64,000 nucleotides of DNA from assembly GCF_901933205.1 (NCBI RefSeq), contig NC_044572.1:20360501-20424500 (forward strand), read 5' to 3'. The first letter of the stretch is position 1. Each line of letters begins with the position of its first letter. The position numbers were made by a program, and so were the translations under genes. Below the pieces are notes generated by a model. It saw only the letters and a list, made by a program, of their open reading frames with translations, was not told the origin of the DNA and did no database searches. Positions 1-12,200 of this stretch are shown piece after piece. The stretch comes from Camarhynchus parvulus (Eukaryota; Chordata; Aves; Passeriformes; Thraupidae).

Positions 1-214
1 TGATCAATTTGCCAAATAATTTGATTATTTTGGGGTTCCCTAAGGGTCTTGCAGCTACTGATAAATTAGGCTGCGAAAAAAATTCAATGTCAACTAAGCA
101 AATAAAGTTCATATAAAAAAAAACCAAAAACAGAACAAAAAAAACACCCTAAATAAATAGTACTCAATTTAAGCACATATCTTTAAAATTAATTGGAAGG
201 GGAAAAAATCCTAC

Positions 215-244
215 CTTCTACGTTGCCAGCCACTTTAGGAAGAG
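215..244 (-). CDS. MRC1: Gene B candidate stalk micro-exon (30 bases)
   Basis: A 30-base segment with a clear pyrimidine-rich acceptor (TTTTTCTTTGACAG) and donor AG|GTAGGA, phase 1-1, encoding LPKVAGNVE. It corresponds in position, size and phase to the 33-base gene A exon at 35018..34986. If real, the transmembrane exon lies left of position 1; I see no hydrophobic-span exon in bases 1-214. Confidence 0.5.
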
Positions 245-3200
245 CTGTCAAAGAAAAAGACAAATGTTTAGTCAAAATCTAGAAAGGTCACATTTTCTTC
301 CTGACAGTTTGACATTACCAAAAGGTCTGGTAACCTCCACATCATCATCACTTCTGGAAACGCATCTGCTAAATCAGGAGAGCTGAAAAGGCATGAAAGA
401 TTTTTAACCCCATATTCCCTTCAATAAAACTGCAGTGTTTTGCATATTCAATCCCCCCTCTTGCTTCTTTTGTAATAACCAGAACATCTCCAAGCTAAGT
501 GGTAGTGGTTTCTGACTGTTTCAAGAGGACTCCTCTCCCTGATTAATTAACCTTGCCCTTTCCACCGGCTCTGTTTCTTGTGGAGTCTGGGAAAACCTGA
601 TCGACTGCTGAGGACAGTTGAGCTTTCCTGTATCACACACAACTCTTTTTGAGACCCAGCAGGTCTTAATTTACCATAATTTATTTGCATCTATAATTAC
701 ACGTATAAACTCAAGCCTTCTTGTGCAGCTTTTCCCGGCTGCGCACAGAGGGCGCCGCCTGCAAGGCTTTTCCCGGCTGGCTGGGTGGGAGCTGCTGGGT
801 GATGCTGGATGATGCTGAATGATGCTGCGAGCAGCTGGGAGCTGCTGGATGATGGCCACGGCTCTCCCCGTGGGCAGTGGGAGCCCAGGGATGCTCCAGG
901 AGCCGGGCTGCTGCAGCAGAGCCAGGGCAATGCATGGGGCTCTGTGTGTTTGCGAGCGCGAAGGAGAAGCAGCTGTTAAATTGGTCTAGAGCTGGCTGAA
1001 ATGGAATAAACACCCGTTCTGCTGGGGAAGCCGGTGTCAGGGGATAAATACCCCCTGTACCCTGCGCATCAGGGCCACGCACAGTCAAACCCATCAAATA
1101 AAGTGCGTGGTGACTGTGAGTTTCTGTTTTCTGACATCTGGCAGCAGAGAACTGACATTCAGTAGTGTCTGTTGCCTGCAAAGAAAACTAGGCGTTGTCC
1201 TCAAAGCAGGTTTTTCCTTTCAAGAGCATGCCCTGAACAATGCTGTGATTGCTGCTGCTTACCCCACCAGCTGCAGGTTTGCTTTGGGGGGAAAGGACTG
1301 AACCTCAGAAACATCCTGAACCTTGGGGTTGTGAAACAGGGCAGGAAATTGGACTTTTCTGCAGAATTAACAGTTAAACTCCAAAATACCACAGCTTGCT
1401 TGGCTCACAATATTCTGATACTTCTACTTCCTGACTAAAGCAGATGGTGCTCAGTTATACAGAAATAAAATATAAAAAAAAAAAAAAAAGCTAACCAAAA
1501 CAGTTCTACTCTTTTCAAAGGTCACTATATGCTCTCTGGATTGCACTTCTGCTCCTATTTAAATAGAATTGCTTCATCCATCTCTTGCTGGAACAGCATG
1601 TATCATAGTACAGCAAGAGGAAGGATAGCAAATTATTGATGCCACTCTTGTTCCACAGAAAGAAAATAGGAATTTCAGTAGAAAAAAATCTGTTTATGTT
1701 GGAGGGAACAAAAAACTAAAGAAATTTGGGGTTTTTTTTTCAGGAAATATTTATGTAAGAAAATACAGTGTAACAAAATCCGAGGTTAATGAAGCAAGAA
1801 ATCATAAACAGGGGAAATAAAAAAAAAATTCACTTGTATCATTTTTGTCTGAACATCGAAACATTGGTGTCAGTCCTTTGCAACACTCATATTGTGGTAT
1901 TATTACTGAAATAAAGCCATAAATGGAAAGAGCAAATATTAAAGAAGTCACTTACTCTTTGGTTTCTTACAAATAAAGCCCTTTTGGGAAGAGCAGGGCA
2001 GGATACTCCAGTAGCCTGTGGCTGCAGACAGCTCCACGCAGAAAGCCAGCTCGTCCCCCGAGGGCTGCCCCCTCTGCCCAGTTGACAAAGTCTAAGGCAC
2101 TGTTATCTTGCCAAAGCAGCTGCCCTGATGTGGCAAATGTTAGTATCAATACTAATAGATCCACAGGGAAGGTCTTCACCTTAGTGAATATTGACATAAT
2201 ATTACTTTCTCCAGCCTATAAAGCAATACTACTTTCTTCAGAAATTCCATGTGGTTGGTTTTTTTTGATGCATTTTATCTCATTTGATTCTTGTCTCAGA
2301 AACAATATAATAGCTTTCCCAAATTATGATTTGCAGGTTTATCAGTTATAATAATATCACAGTTTTAATTTATATTTCTCCATATGTTTGTCTAGGATAT
2401 TAAAATTTCAAGCTGAAAATGTTAAATTCAGAATTTTCGTAAAAAATTTCTCAATTATTATTTCATCAGCACACAGTGAAAATCAAGCAGCTTTTACTGT
2501 AATTCTAATCATACATTTAGTTAAAATTAAAACTTTTTTAAAATAAACTCTAAAAAAATTTGATGTTTCAATGGGCTGAAAATAATCTAAAATAAAACCC
2601 TTTCTGACTGCTTGTAGTCTGATAACAATGTTTTCTTCAGATGCATATTTTCTACTGCATGCTTTAGCAAGCAGCCTAATTTTCTCCTTACAGAGTCACA
2701 GAGGAGCTTGATGCTGTGGGCTCTGGCTGGACTCCCACAGGCCCCACATGAGTCTTCCACAGCCAAGAGAAGATGAGAGCCAGTCAGGACTTTTTCCCCA
2801 ACAGGAAAAGCTTTCTCAGAGACCAGGAATAGGAGACAACCTCTGAGAGGACTCAGATCTGAACTCCAACTCTACCTCAATTGATTGCTTAAAACCTATT
2901 AATTTTATTAATATTTTTTCCATTTAATAAAGTCTGTTTATGATTATTTATAGAACTTAAAATAGTTACCATTTACATTTCTGTATATTCCTATCCAGAA
3001 GCCACTTGTCTTACTTGCATATAAATCTGCATGTTCTATTAAAAAGTTTGATTCATACAGATCTTCTACAGAAGCCAACATACCACCTATAAAAAAAACA
3101 GTGGAAGATGATTGGAGATATCCCTGACATAGTTACAGCTTTTAAGACAGGTTAAGGTTAATAAAAAATCTCCCACTGCTAGGGAGTAAAGAATTTAAAT

Positions 3201-6200
3201 AGAGACCAGAAGGTAGTGTCCAGCTGTAGGGGAACAGCACTGACAGCGAGAGATCTCATCTAAGTGAAAGACACACAGGCACACAGAAGATGGTGACTTT
3301 TAAACACCAGGCAAGGTGCACTATGTTTTCAGGTGACTGGATGTTACTGTTCATAGGAATTACGAGTGATTATTTATTTGTTCTTCATGGTTTGCCAGAA
3401 TAATATGTAGCATGAAATGCTGTGCAACAAACAAATCTGCAGTTCAAAACAATGTATTAATTTTTGTGGCAGTGGTGGTAGCAGAAGAGGGCTAAGAAGA
3501 TCTAAAAAGGGATGAAACAAAGGATCCATTTATTTTCTCTTTCCTGGCCTCCTGAGACATGGATGAGATAGCTGATGACTCAGCAGCAAAGGTGAAACAG
3601 TGCCAAGGTACTGCTCCTGGTCTTGGCCAGGAGCAGATGTCTCCAAGGAGAAGGAGGGAAGCATTTTTCCTCCCCAGGCTCTGCACTCTGCCAGGGAGCC
3701 TGGCTGATAAAGCAGGGGCTACTAGGCAGCACAAGAAACCCCTTTTGGATCAACCCCTTTCGGATCACACAGGCCATGTTAAAAATTAGTGATTGTTATG
3801 ATATTTACTTTGCCTACTGTGTAGAGAAAGATATGGAAAAGAAAGGATAAGGCTAGAGAGAAGTGAGTTTTTTTCAAGTCACGTAAAATTTAAGATTTTA
3901 CTAAAAAGAGAGATTTAGTGAATGAAGAATTATAACAAGAAACAAGCACAGCTGGAAAAATAGAACAAGGAAATCACCTTAAATGCAACATAATTGAAAA
4001 GCACAGACCAGTAAAAATTAAATGAGACATATATTCCTTATTTTTAATATTTGTAGATTTTGCATTGTTACTTTTCAAGATTTTTTCAATATTTCTTTTT
4101 AATGTCAAGATTGAAGTTCTATATTTGGGTAAAAATAATAATTACCTGATTGAATGCACTGAGTCACAGACTGAGCCCAGCTCATTTCATTGGCATTGAA
4201 GTTATAGCAGTGGCTTCGGAAAGGAATCCAAGATATGTGATCAGATTCAGGACATTGTCCAATATCCTGGGGGGGATCAGAAGGAACTACATCTAGAAGA
4301 AATGAGATATTATGAATGCTTTCATTCAGTAAGGATCGCAGTTCTTCATACATGAAATCAAACATTAAAACCACCTTTTCTTAAAAGTGTTTAAAGTTTT
4401 CTTTGGCACACAGCGCTAGAATTATCAGTGTCTAAGTCAAGAGTGATAATGAGGATCAGGACTGGTCAGCTGCAAGAGGATGACTCAGTGTGAATCTGTG
4501 CTCTTCTCTGTTACTAACTAAACCAAACTTGGACTCTTTCAAGGATACTTGAGTGTTCAAGAATTTTGGTTCTAATTTGTTTTGTTATAATCTAGTTTGT
4601 TTTGTCATATAAATAAAAGAAGCATTAAAAAACATAACAACCACCCCTAGAAAACTCCCAAACTCTCAAAAAGTTCAAATAAGTTTTATTTAAAATGAAA
4701 TATCATATAATAGAATCTTCCCATTTAATATTTTCCTCAAGATAACAATCCAAATTTCTGAACATTGTTATACCTGACAAAGCATAGAGTAATCTGAGGC
4801 TCATTGATTATTTATGTAGTAACCTCTCATTTTCCTACAAGCAATGACATTATGAAAAGAAAAGGCAACATTGTCACTTAGCACTTGTGGTTTTAAAACA
4901 AAAGTTGCAAATTAACAGCTATGAAGTTCAAAGCATGGCCCAGAAAAGAAAATAAAAAACAACCAACCAGTTAAAAAACCCATAAAATACCCAACCCAAC
5001 CCAAAACAAAAACAAAACAAAAACAAACCCAAAAATCCCCAAATGAACTCTGAGTTTCCATTAAGTGTGTGTTGCTACAGCTAACAGATGTTATTCTAAT
5101 ACAAACGAGAAAGGAAAAAACCCAGTCCCATCCTGAGGTTTGCCTGTAGCTTTACTGTGTAGTATTCCTCCCATACAAACCCTGTGAAGTATGAACTTCT
5201 TTTGGGGCAAATAACAGACCCTTTTTTATCAGATACAACTCTTCTCCTGTATCCAGTATTTGGAATCCAAGAGCAATGAAGTAACAAGCAGTGTAGGAAT
5301 TATGTGTTTATATTGAAGAAACAAAATTCATTTTATACTCAGTGGAATTCACTGATTACTGACCTTCCCATAAAACTTCTGCCAGCAAAACACTTTACAT
5401 TCTAGACTCAATGTGAGATGCCTGATGTTCTCACAATCTCTTTGATCTGTCTGCCTGCCCCCATGGTAGCTATCACTCCAGTCCAGTAAAATGGCAAGAC
5501 CTTGGCTGGTGAATGCCAACTCCATCAAAATAACACATTTTCATGCATAATAAATGTATTGACCATACATACCCAGCCTTATTATTCTTGATATATACTT
5601 AGAAATTTGTAATTCAGGCAAAGCAGATAAAGCAAGTTTTCTGCCATAAAACCAAAAGCCATTGCTTACCCTCAGATTTTTTGCAGATAGAAAGATGTTT
5701 CTCATTACAATGTGCTGTTTTCCATCTCCCAGAGAGTGCTAGATAGACACAGGCTGTTCTCTGTTTTGGTTCTCCATAGTCCCACTTAGAAAAACTTACT
5801 TTCCTTTTATTGGTCCACCTATAATATCCATAATTCTGAAATTGAAACAGACATCTGACATAACTTTTGTAAACTCTTATCTGCTGTTTCACCTATATGC
5901 AGTCATACAGAAGCACATTTTCAAAGTGATAGAGGCAGCTCAGTTTGTGTATCTGTGCTAGTACTGTTAAAATACTGGTTGAATCAGGACTCAGCAACAC
6001 AAAAACCAGACCCAGCAGGATGGCTCCTCTGCTGGAACAGCCCATGGAAGTGTTTCAAAGGCTAGATAATGCTCCCTGGGGACTCAGTCCCTTGTCAGAC
6101 TATGTTGTAAGATGGAATCACCATCCCAGAAGAGTCAGATCTCCAGGAAAAGCAGGAAAACCATGAAGAAGCAGGAAGCCCAAGAACAGGAAACCAGTGG

Positions 6201-9200
6201 AAAGCTCAGGTGGAAGTGGGTCTCAGAGTTGGCTATCAGACAAGGATTCTAAGCTCCAGCAGTTTTGAGGAGAAACATTGAGGAATAAACTGCAGCCATC
6301 ACTATGAGGAACCAGAAAAAATTATTACTTTGCGAGAAGCAAAAGAGAAATATGTCAAGTAGGAATTCTTGAGTCTTTGTTTAGTCTTTCTTCCTCCTCC
6401 CCTTTTTTCTTTTCCATGAAGAATCAGAAGAATTACAAGGAAAAGTGAAAAGACACAGACAATATGTTGCTGCCATTAAAAAGAGGGGGATAAGATGTGA
6501 TCTCACTGCAGTGTCTAGCTGTGTCAAGAGAGATGCCAGGTGCACAAAGTCATACTGAGCTTGGCATCATCAGGGCAAGGTCACTCACTGCCTGGGGAAA
6601 AGGAGGAACCACAAAGCTTGACTCTGCAAGATCAAGGTTTATAAGTACCAGGGGACAGTCTGGTGATTCAAGCTTGATCAAAATGGGATTTTAGCTGCTT
6701 TCTAAATCATATTACTGTGACTAAAACCAACCAACTTTCATATCAAGTGCACTTAAACTATTATTTTGGTTTGGGTAGAGATGCCCTGTGGACTTTCGCA
6801 AGTGGAAGGCTTTATTTTAAGGTTGGTGACTACCCTGTGGGCATTTTTTCTGGTGGAGGCAGAGATGACACTGTTAGAATAGTGGAAATATATATTGTTC
6901 AGCAACAAGTTCATTTTATCAGACAATTTTTTCAGCCTTCTGAGGGGTTTTATCAGAGTGTTGCTGCATCATATAACTGGAAAATGCTATTTTTACACAA
7001 TATTTATTATAACTATCCCTAGGGATACTGAATTTCAGACATGTTTTGCAGTGTTACATATCAGTGTGGAATCCCAATTAGTAAAAACAATGAATAGTTA
7101 AGATGACTATTACTGATGAAAAGGTTATTTTTATTATCAGGGATGTTTAGTCAGATCAAAGAACAATGAAATAGAAACATGGTAATTAAGTGCATTTAAC
7201 CACTGCATATTCAGTGCAGAAGCTGAAGCTCAATTTGTCACTCAGTCACAGAGCTAATAAGAATGATTGTCACTTGAGTGTTGCCGTAAAAGTGGTGGAC
7301 CTGGATCTTGGTATTCACTACTTCTGGTGCAGTATAGCTTTTACTGATTTTAACCTTTGGGACCCAGCAGGTATAACAAAGAGTGTGTGTTCAAAGGTGT
7401 GTGGTTTGGCTATGAACCCTTCTGAACCAAAACATATTGGAAAAGCTACAGCTGCCAATGATCATGAGGCACTAGTCCTACTGACCATCTTGCAGTCCTT
7501 GGGCAGGGGTCACCTCTCCTAAAAACAGCCATCTGAAAGTTTACCAAATGTTTTTACCTAAGTTTCCAAGATTCACACAGAACTAGTAAAGAGAGTCCAT
7601 TACCACCAAAGGTTCTCATCCTTCTCCATTGCCTAAAATGGAGTTCAACGATTTAAGATCAATGAAGTCAAAAGATATGAGACTGTCCACCATTCCTAGG
7701 TTTCTAAATCTGTTCATGCTATAAATCTTCTACTAATAGTAGCAGCATTTAACTTTATCAACTATTAATTTTTTAATCTTACCACATTGCTGTTGAGCCC
7801 AATCCATAAGGGCTCTCCATACTGTACTGCCTGCAGCAGTAAGAATATATTACTGTAATAATCAAAAATGCTGGCAAGCTCTGAAGATTTCTCCTTGCAT
7901 GCTTTTCTTGCTTCTTCCCAATTCATTTTAGAAGGAATGATTAAATAGCTGCTATTGCCATAATGGACAAAATCGAAATCTGGAGCACTTGTGGGGTGAA
8001 ACAGTTCAGGCTCTGTAGGAAAGAGGTACAAATTTGAAAGGCAGAGGAGAATACAGTGAAAATTTACAAGCTGCTGGATAGCAGTATTACTTTTGAGTAA
8101 CAGATGAATATAATGTGGCAGCACAAGCATCAAGTAACAGCATTTCTTACATAAAACCAAAGAGATTTATTTTAATGGCAATTTGGAATTATTTTAAACT
8201 ACGGTATAAAAACACATTCAATTAGAGAGAGGCAGAGCATGAGCTGTGTGTATCTATAGACACAGGCTGTCCAGATGAAATTATGTCAGTACTGGTTCCA
8301 CCATGATCCTCCTCCCAAAGATCTCCACGTCCCCCCACCGCAGTGCAGGTGAAGTTTTTTCCATGCATGAGCACAGGACAAGATCTTCACACCACTTCAG
8401 TCTCAAAATAATTTCTTTCTAAGGAAATTTTATGACCATGCTGCTACATCTTTCCCTCGTAGGATGAAGGGAAAAAGGAAACTCTATTTGTACTTATAAT
8501 TATATATGCAGAAGTAGAAGGCAAGGGCCTAAAGGTAATGATGGGGCAGAAGAAAAGACATAAACTTTGTGTTCAGTCATTGTTGAGGACGCCCTGGCAA
8601 TTGTTTTTGCTGGTGCCATCCTGATGCAGCTTTCTGCACTTGCATGGGACAGAGCTGTGAATCATCTGACCCAGCTGTGGCTTCTTCCTCTATTTTGCCT
8701 TGCTGCTCAGCAGTTCCCTGTTTTTGTTCCTGCAGACTCTGTGCTCCGGATGTGCCTCCCACCCTAAGGCCCCATGAAGAAAACTGGAACTTTTGCCCTT
8801 CTGAGTATTGCTGTTCTTGTGATATGAAGGCCTTGCTAGAGACTGATGAGCAAACCAATCAGTTTAATTGGCCCCGGTTGACCCCCAGCTGGAGGTGACT
8901 GAGGGATTTGTCTTTTTGTATTGTATTTGCAAAATTGCATTCAGCCACCTGTCTCTATGATAGTTGGGTAATGCACAGATGGCCACACATTTCTTTAGTA
9001 GACAAAACAGGCATTTTGAAGGCAGAGACCTTCTAGGAACCTGGTTTGGGCATTTTTCTTATGATTAAGAAGGTGAATCCCGTCTTCAAGTTGTCTGCAT
9101 GCCAGGCACCTGATTTAAGTGTGGATGTCTGCAGGGTAGGCAAAGTCAGCTTCTCTGAGTTGTAATGGTTGCATTGTTCCATAAATGTTTTGCAACAAAA

Positions 9201-12200
9201 GAAAAAAAAAAAAAGTGAAAAATAAAACTTACCGCTGTCCATCTGGCAAATATAACTTTTATTATGCTGGCAGTCAGTATTTTCCCATAATCCTGCATCA
9301 TCTACAGACCTTCTTGTCATTGCAATACAATCAGTCTGGGGGAAAAATTGAAAAACAGAATTGTTGCTGAAAAAATGAAAAATTTCCAGCAAAATAATGG
9401 AAATAGGTGTGAGGAGAAAAAATTAGTAGCTTTCTTTTCTAGTTTTCTGGTTCTTTTCATGTACTGCTTGTTGGAAATTAAATGTATTCTATTATATATC
9501 CTAAGCAAATGTACTTTCATTGGCAGATTGCTGCAAGAACTTTTGTCCATTAATTAAAATTCCTTGGAATGTATTGCAGCTATTTTTACTATGGAGTTAA
9601 TCGTAATCTGTACTGAATTAGTTGGAGTTTCATTTGGAATTGCATCATACAAGGAAAAACAATAAACCAGAATAAAAAAGCACAACTAGCACTGAATATT
9701 TTTACTAAAATATAATAATTATAAAAAGTGTAATTAATTCTAGCAGTAAAGATTCCTTTTCTGCATTTCTAGACTTTGACAAAGGAGAGTAAGCCTAGAT
9801 ACTAGACAAGCCTATGAATTTCTGATTAAGGCTTAAAAAATTTGATCTTTGAAATTTCAGTTCACTTCTGCTTTAAGCTAATAAAGATCAGATCTTTGTT
9901 GAGACAGAAGTCAGGCTGGTATACTCAAACATTATGTCATGTATGTTATGCATTTTCTGATTTATTTCTGTTTACCTCTATTGTAATATACTTCCAGTCA
10001 ACCACCATGAAATTATCTCTGAATGGGAATCCTGGGGCCCAATTTGAATAGTCAAAAATGCTTCCATCTGTCCAGAGGTATGTATTCTCACTGTTAATGT
10101 CATTCAGCCCAATCCATGTTTCACTGGCAACATCCTTTAGATGGAAAGTGAGGAAAGCTGATAGAAAATAGATTTTAAAAATAAAATAAAAAGTACCTGA
10201 GGAGTTTCCTTTTTTTCAAATTCCATGTAAATCAAATTATGAATAAAACAACAAGCATTCATCTTCTAAATCTATTGGAAATATCAACCTCAGTATTATT
10301 AGGCTATGAGTGAATGGTAAAATAAAAAAATTACAATGGGGAATCAAACTGAAGCAGTTTGATTGCAGGGAAAAAAAGAGGGGGGGAAAAAGGAAAACAT
10401 TTTTTCATAAAAATTATTCAGGCTTCTTGGAAATATTATAGAAATCACAGCCAGAAGTGACTTCAAAAGGATTGTCTTTCCCAAGGTAGCATTAACTGCA
10501 GCTATGTAATTTCTGATGGATGTCTGTTTAATGTTAAACTTGAATATCTGTGAGCATTTCATGACTATAAACTACTACAATTTATCCCATCTTCCAAGAC
10601 CATGGGCAATAGATTATTCTATTCCTTCCACAGATGACATTTGCCAAAACTTGAGAAGTGTCATAATATCTCACTCCAGTCTTCCCTCTGGATCAAACAC
10701 CTCCAGAACTTTCTTCACAGGTTATTTGGGTCTAGAGGTATGTTCAGCCTCATCATTAGATGGTGAAATATGTGGCTTCATACATAGTGTTGTAAGGCTC
10801 AGGTGTCATACCTTGCACTTGGTTATTGTGTATAGAGGCCAAATTTCCCCCTAATTCTCTACAAACACTTCTTGCTGAGTGCCAAGTTAGTTTCTCTTCT
10901 TCTCTGGGTCCAAATATTTTATAACACTGTGGAGAGAATAAAGGATTAGACAGACTTTCAGGTGTCAAAGAATTTTAAGAACATTGATTTGGATTAATTC
11001 TGTGCCAGTCCCTGCATGCAAAGAGCTGCAGATGGGGGATCTGCTGGAGCACAAATACTGTCAGCCAGTAGGAAGGAGACCCAGCCAATCCCAGTGCACA
11101 GCACTTACAATTGTGTGGAGTCACTGCTGGGAAAGAGCAGAAAACCACCAAAAGCTTTTGAGGAATTAAATTACTGAAAAGTAGAATTTTTGAGAGACTG
11201 GAACTATTTCCTGATTGTGAACCTAATTTGGAGCACGCAGTAATTTCTCAGGTCAAGTTTTTTCAATTATATACCACAGATGGAGTGCTAAAACCTCACA
11301 TGAGTGGAACAGTGTCAGGAAGAAGTGCCCTTCTGAATGGGTGTTTTCCCTGAATACCAGTGTAAAATATTTTTGTCTATCTTCTGAGGGACAGAAAACA
11401 TGGCTCCTCCCTCTTCATGCCCTTTTTTTTTTTTTTTTGAATGCATAAAAACTTTTCCTATTGATTGCATTGTGGAATTGACTTTTGGTTTTCCTCTGTT
11501 TGTTTTTTGGGTTTTTTTAAAAGTTCATATGTTCAGGTTTTTTTGCTTAACTTAGCAGAAAGCAATGCTTGCTTGTCTTTTATATTTGATTTGACATTCA
11601 TTGCTTTTTGTGTTACTCAGCATAGGATGAGTTGCTGTGATGGCCAATTACTTATGAAAAGTGTGACCTTTCATTTTTTCATCTTTGTTACTCAAAGCAG
11701 GGTTACATTTACAGATAAGGATAATGGATCAGGATTTCAATGCAGTAAAAATGCCTAAAATAAGCAGAAGTATCTAGAAACTAGAAAAGTAGCTATAGCT
11801 AAAGGCACATGGTCATTTACAAAAATTATAATTTCAAACATTCAAATCACCTCTTTTTTAATATTTAGTTACAAATTTGTCAACCTGAAAATGCAGTGCA
11901 CTGCTAACTAGCATACTTCTTAGCAAATTGGTGTTTACAGAGAGGGAATTTATTTCATGAGACAAAAGGGATAGTTGTTTTCTTCACCTAGAACAAATTT
12001 GCTAAATATGTCTGATATTTATTTCTGTACCTTATTTTTAAACAAAAGCCAAGTTTCAGGACATCCTCCCAGAGGTGGAAGTACAGGAGGAGCAAATCCT
12101 GAGTAAGTTGAATTTTGCCTTTCACAGATAAAGGCCTTTTGCACAGCACAACTTATGTCTTTCCATAAGCCTGGAAAAAATGGAATACAGATAATTGTTT

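Noticed and set aside
711..1181. Minus-strand open frame of 156 codons
   Set aside because: Falls in the GC-rich patch of a gene B intron; low-complexity Ser/Ala/Gln-rich translation, no lectin similarity, no suitable splice phase.
7190..7522. Plus-strand open frame of 110 codons
   Set aside because: Located in the gene B intron between CTLD7 exons, no recognisable family and no splice or promoter support.
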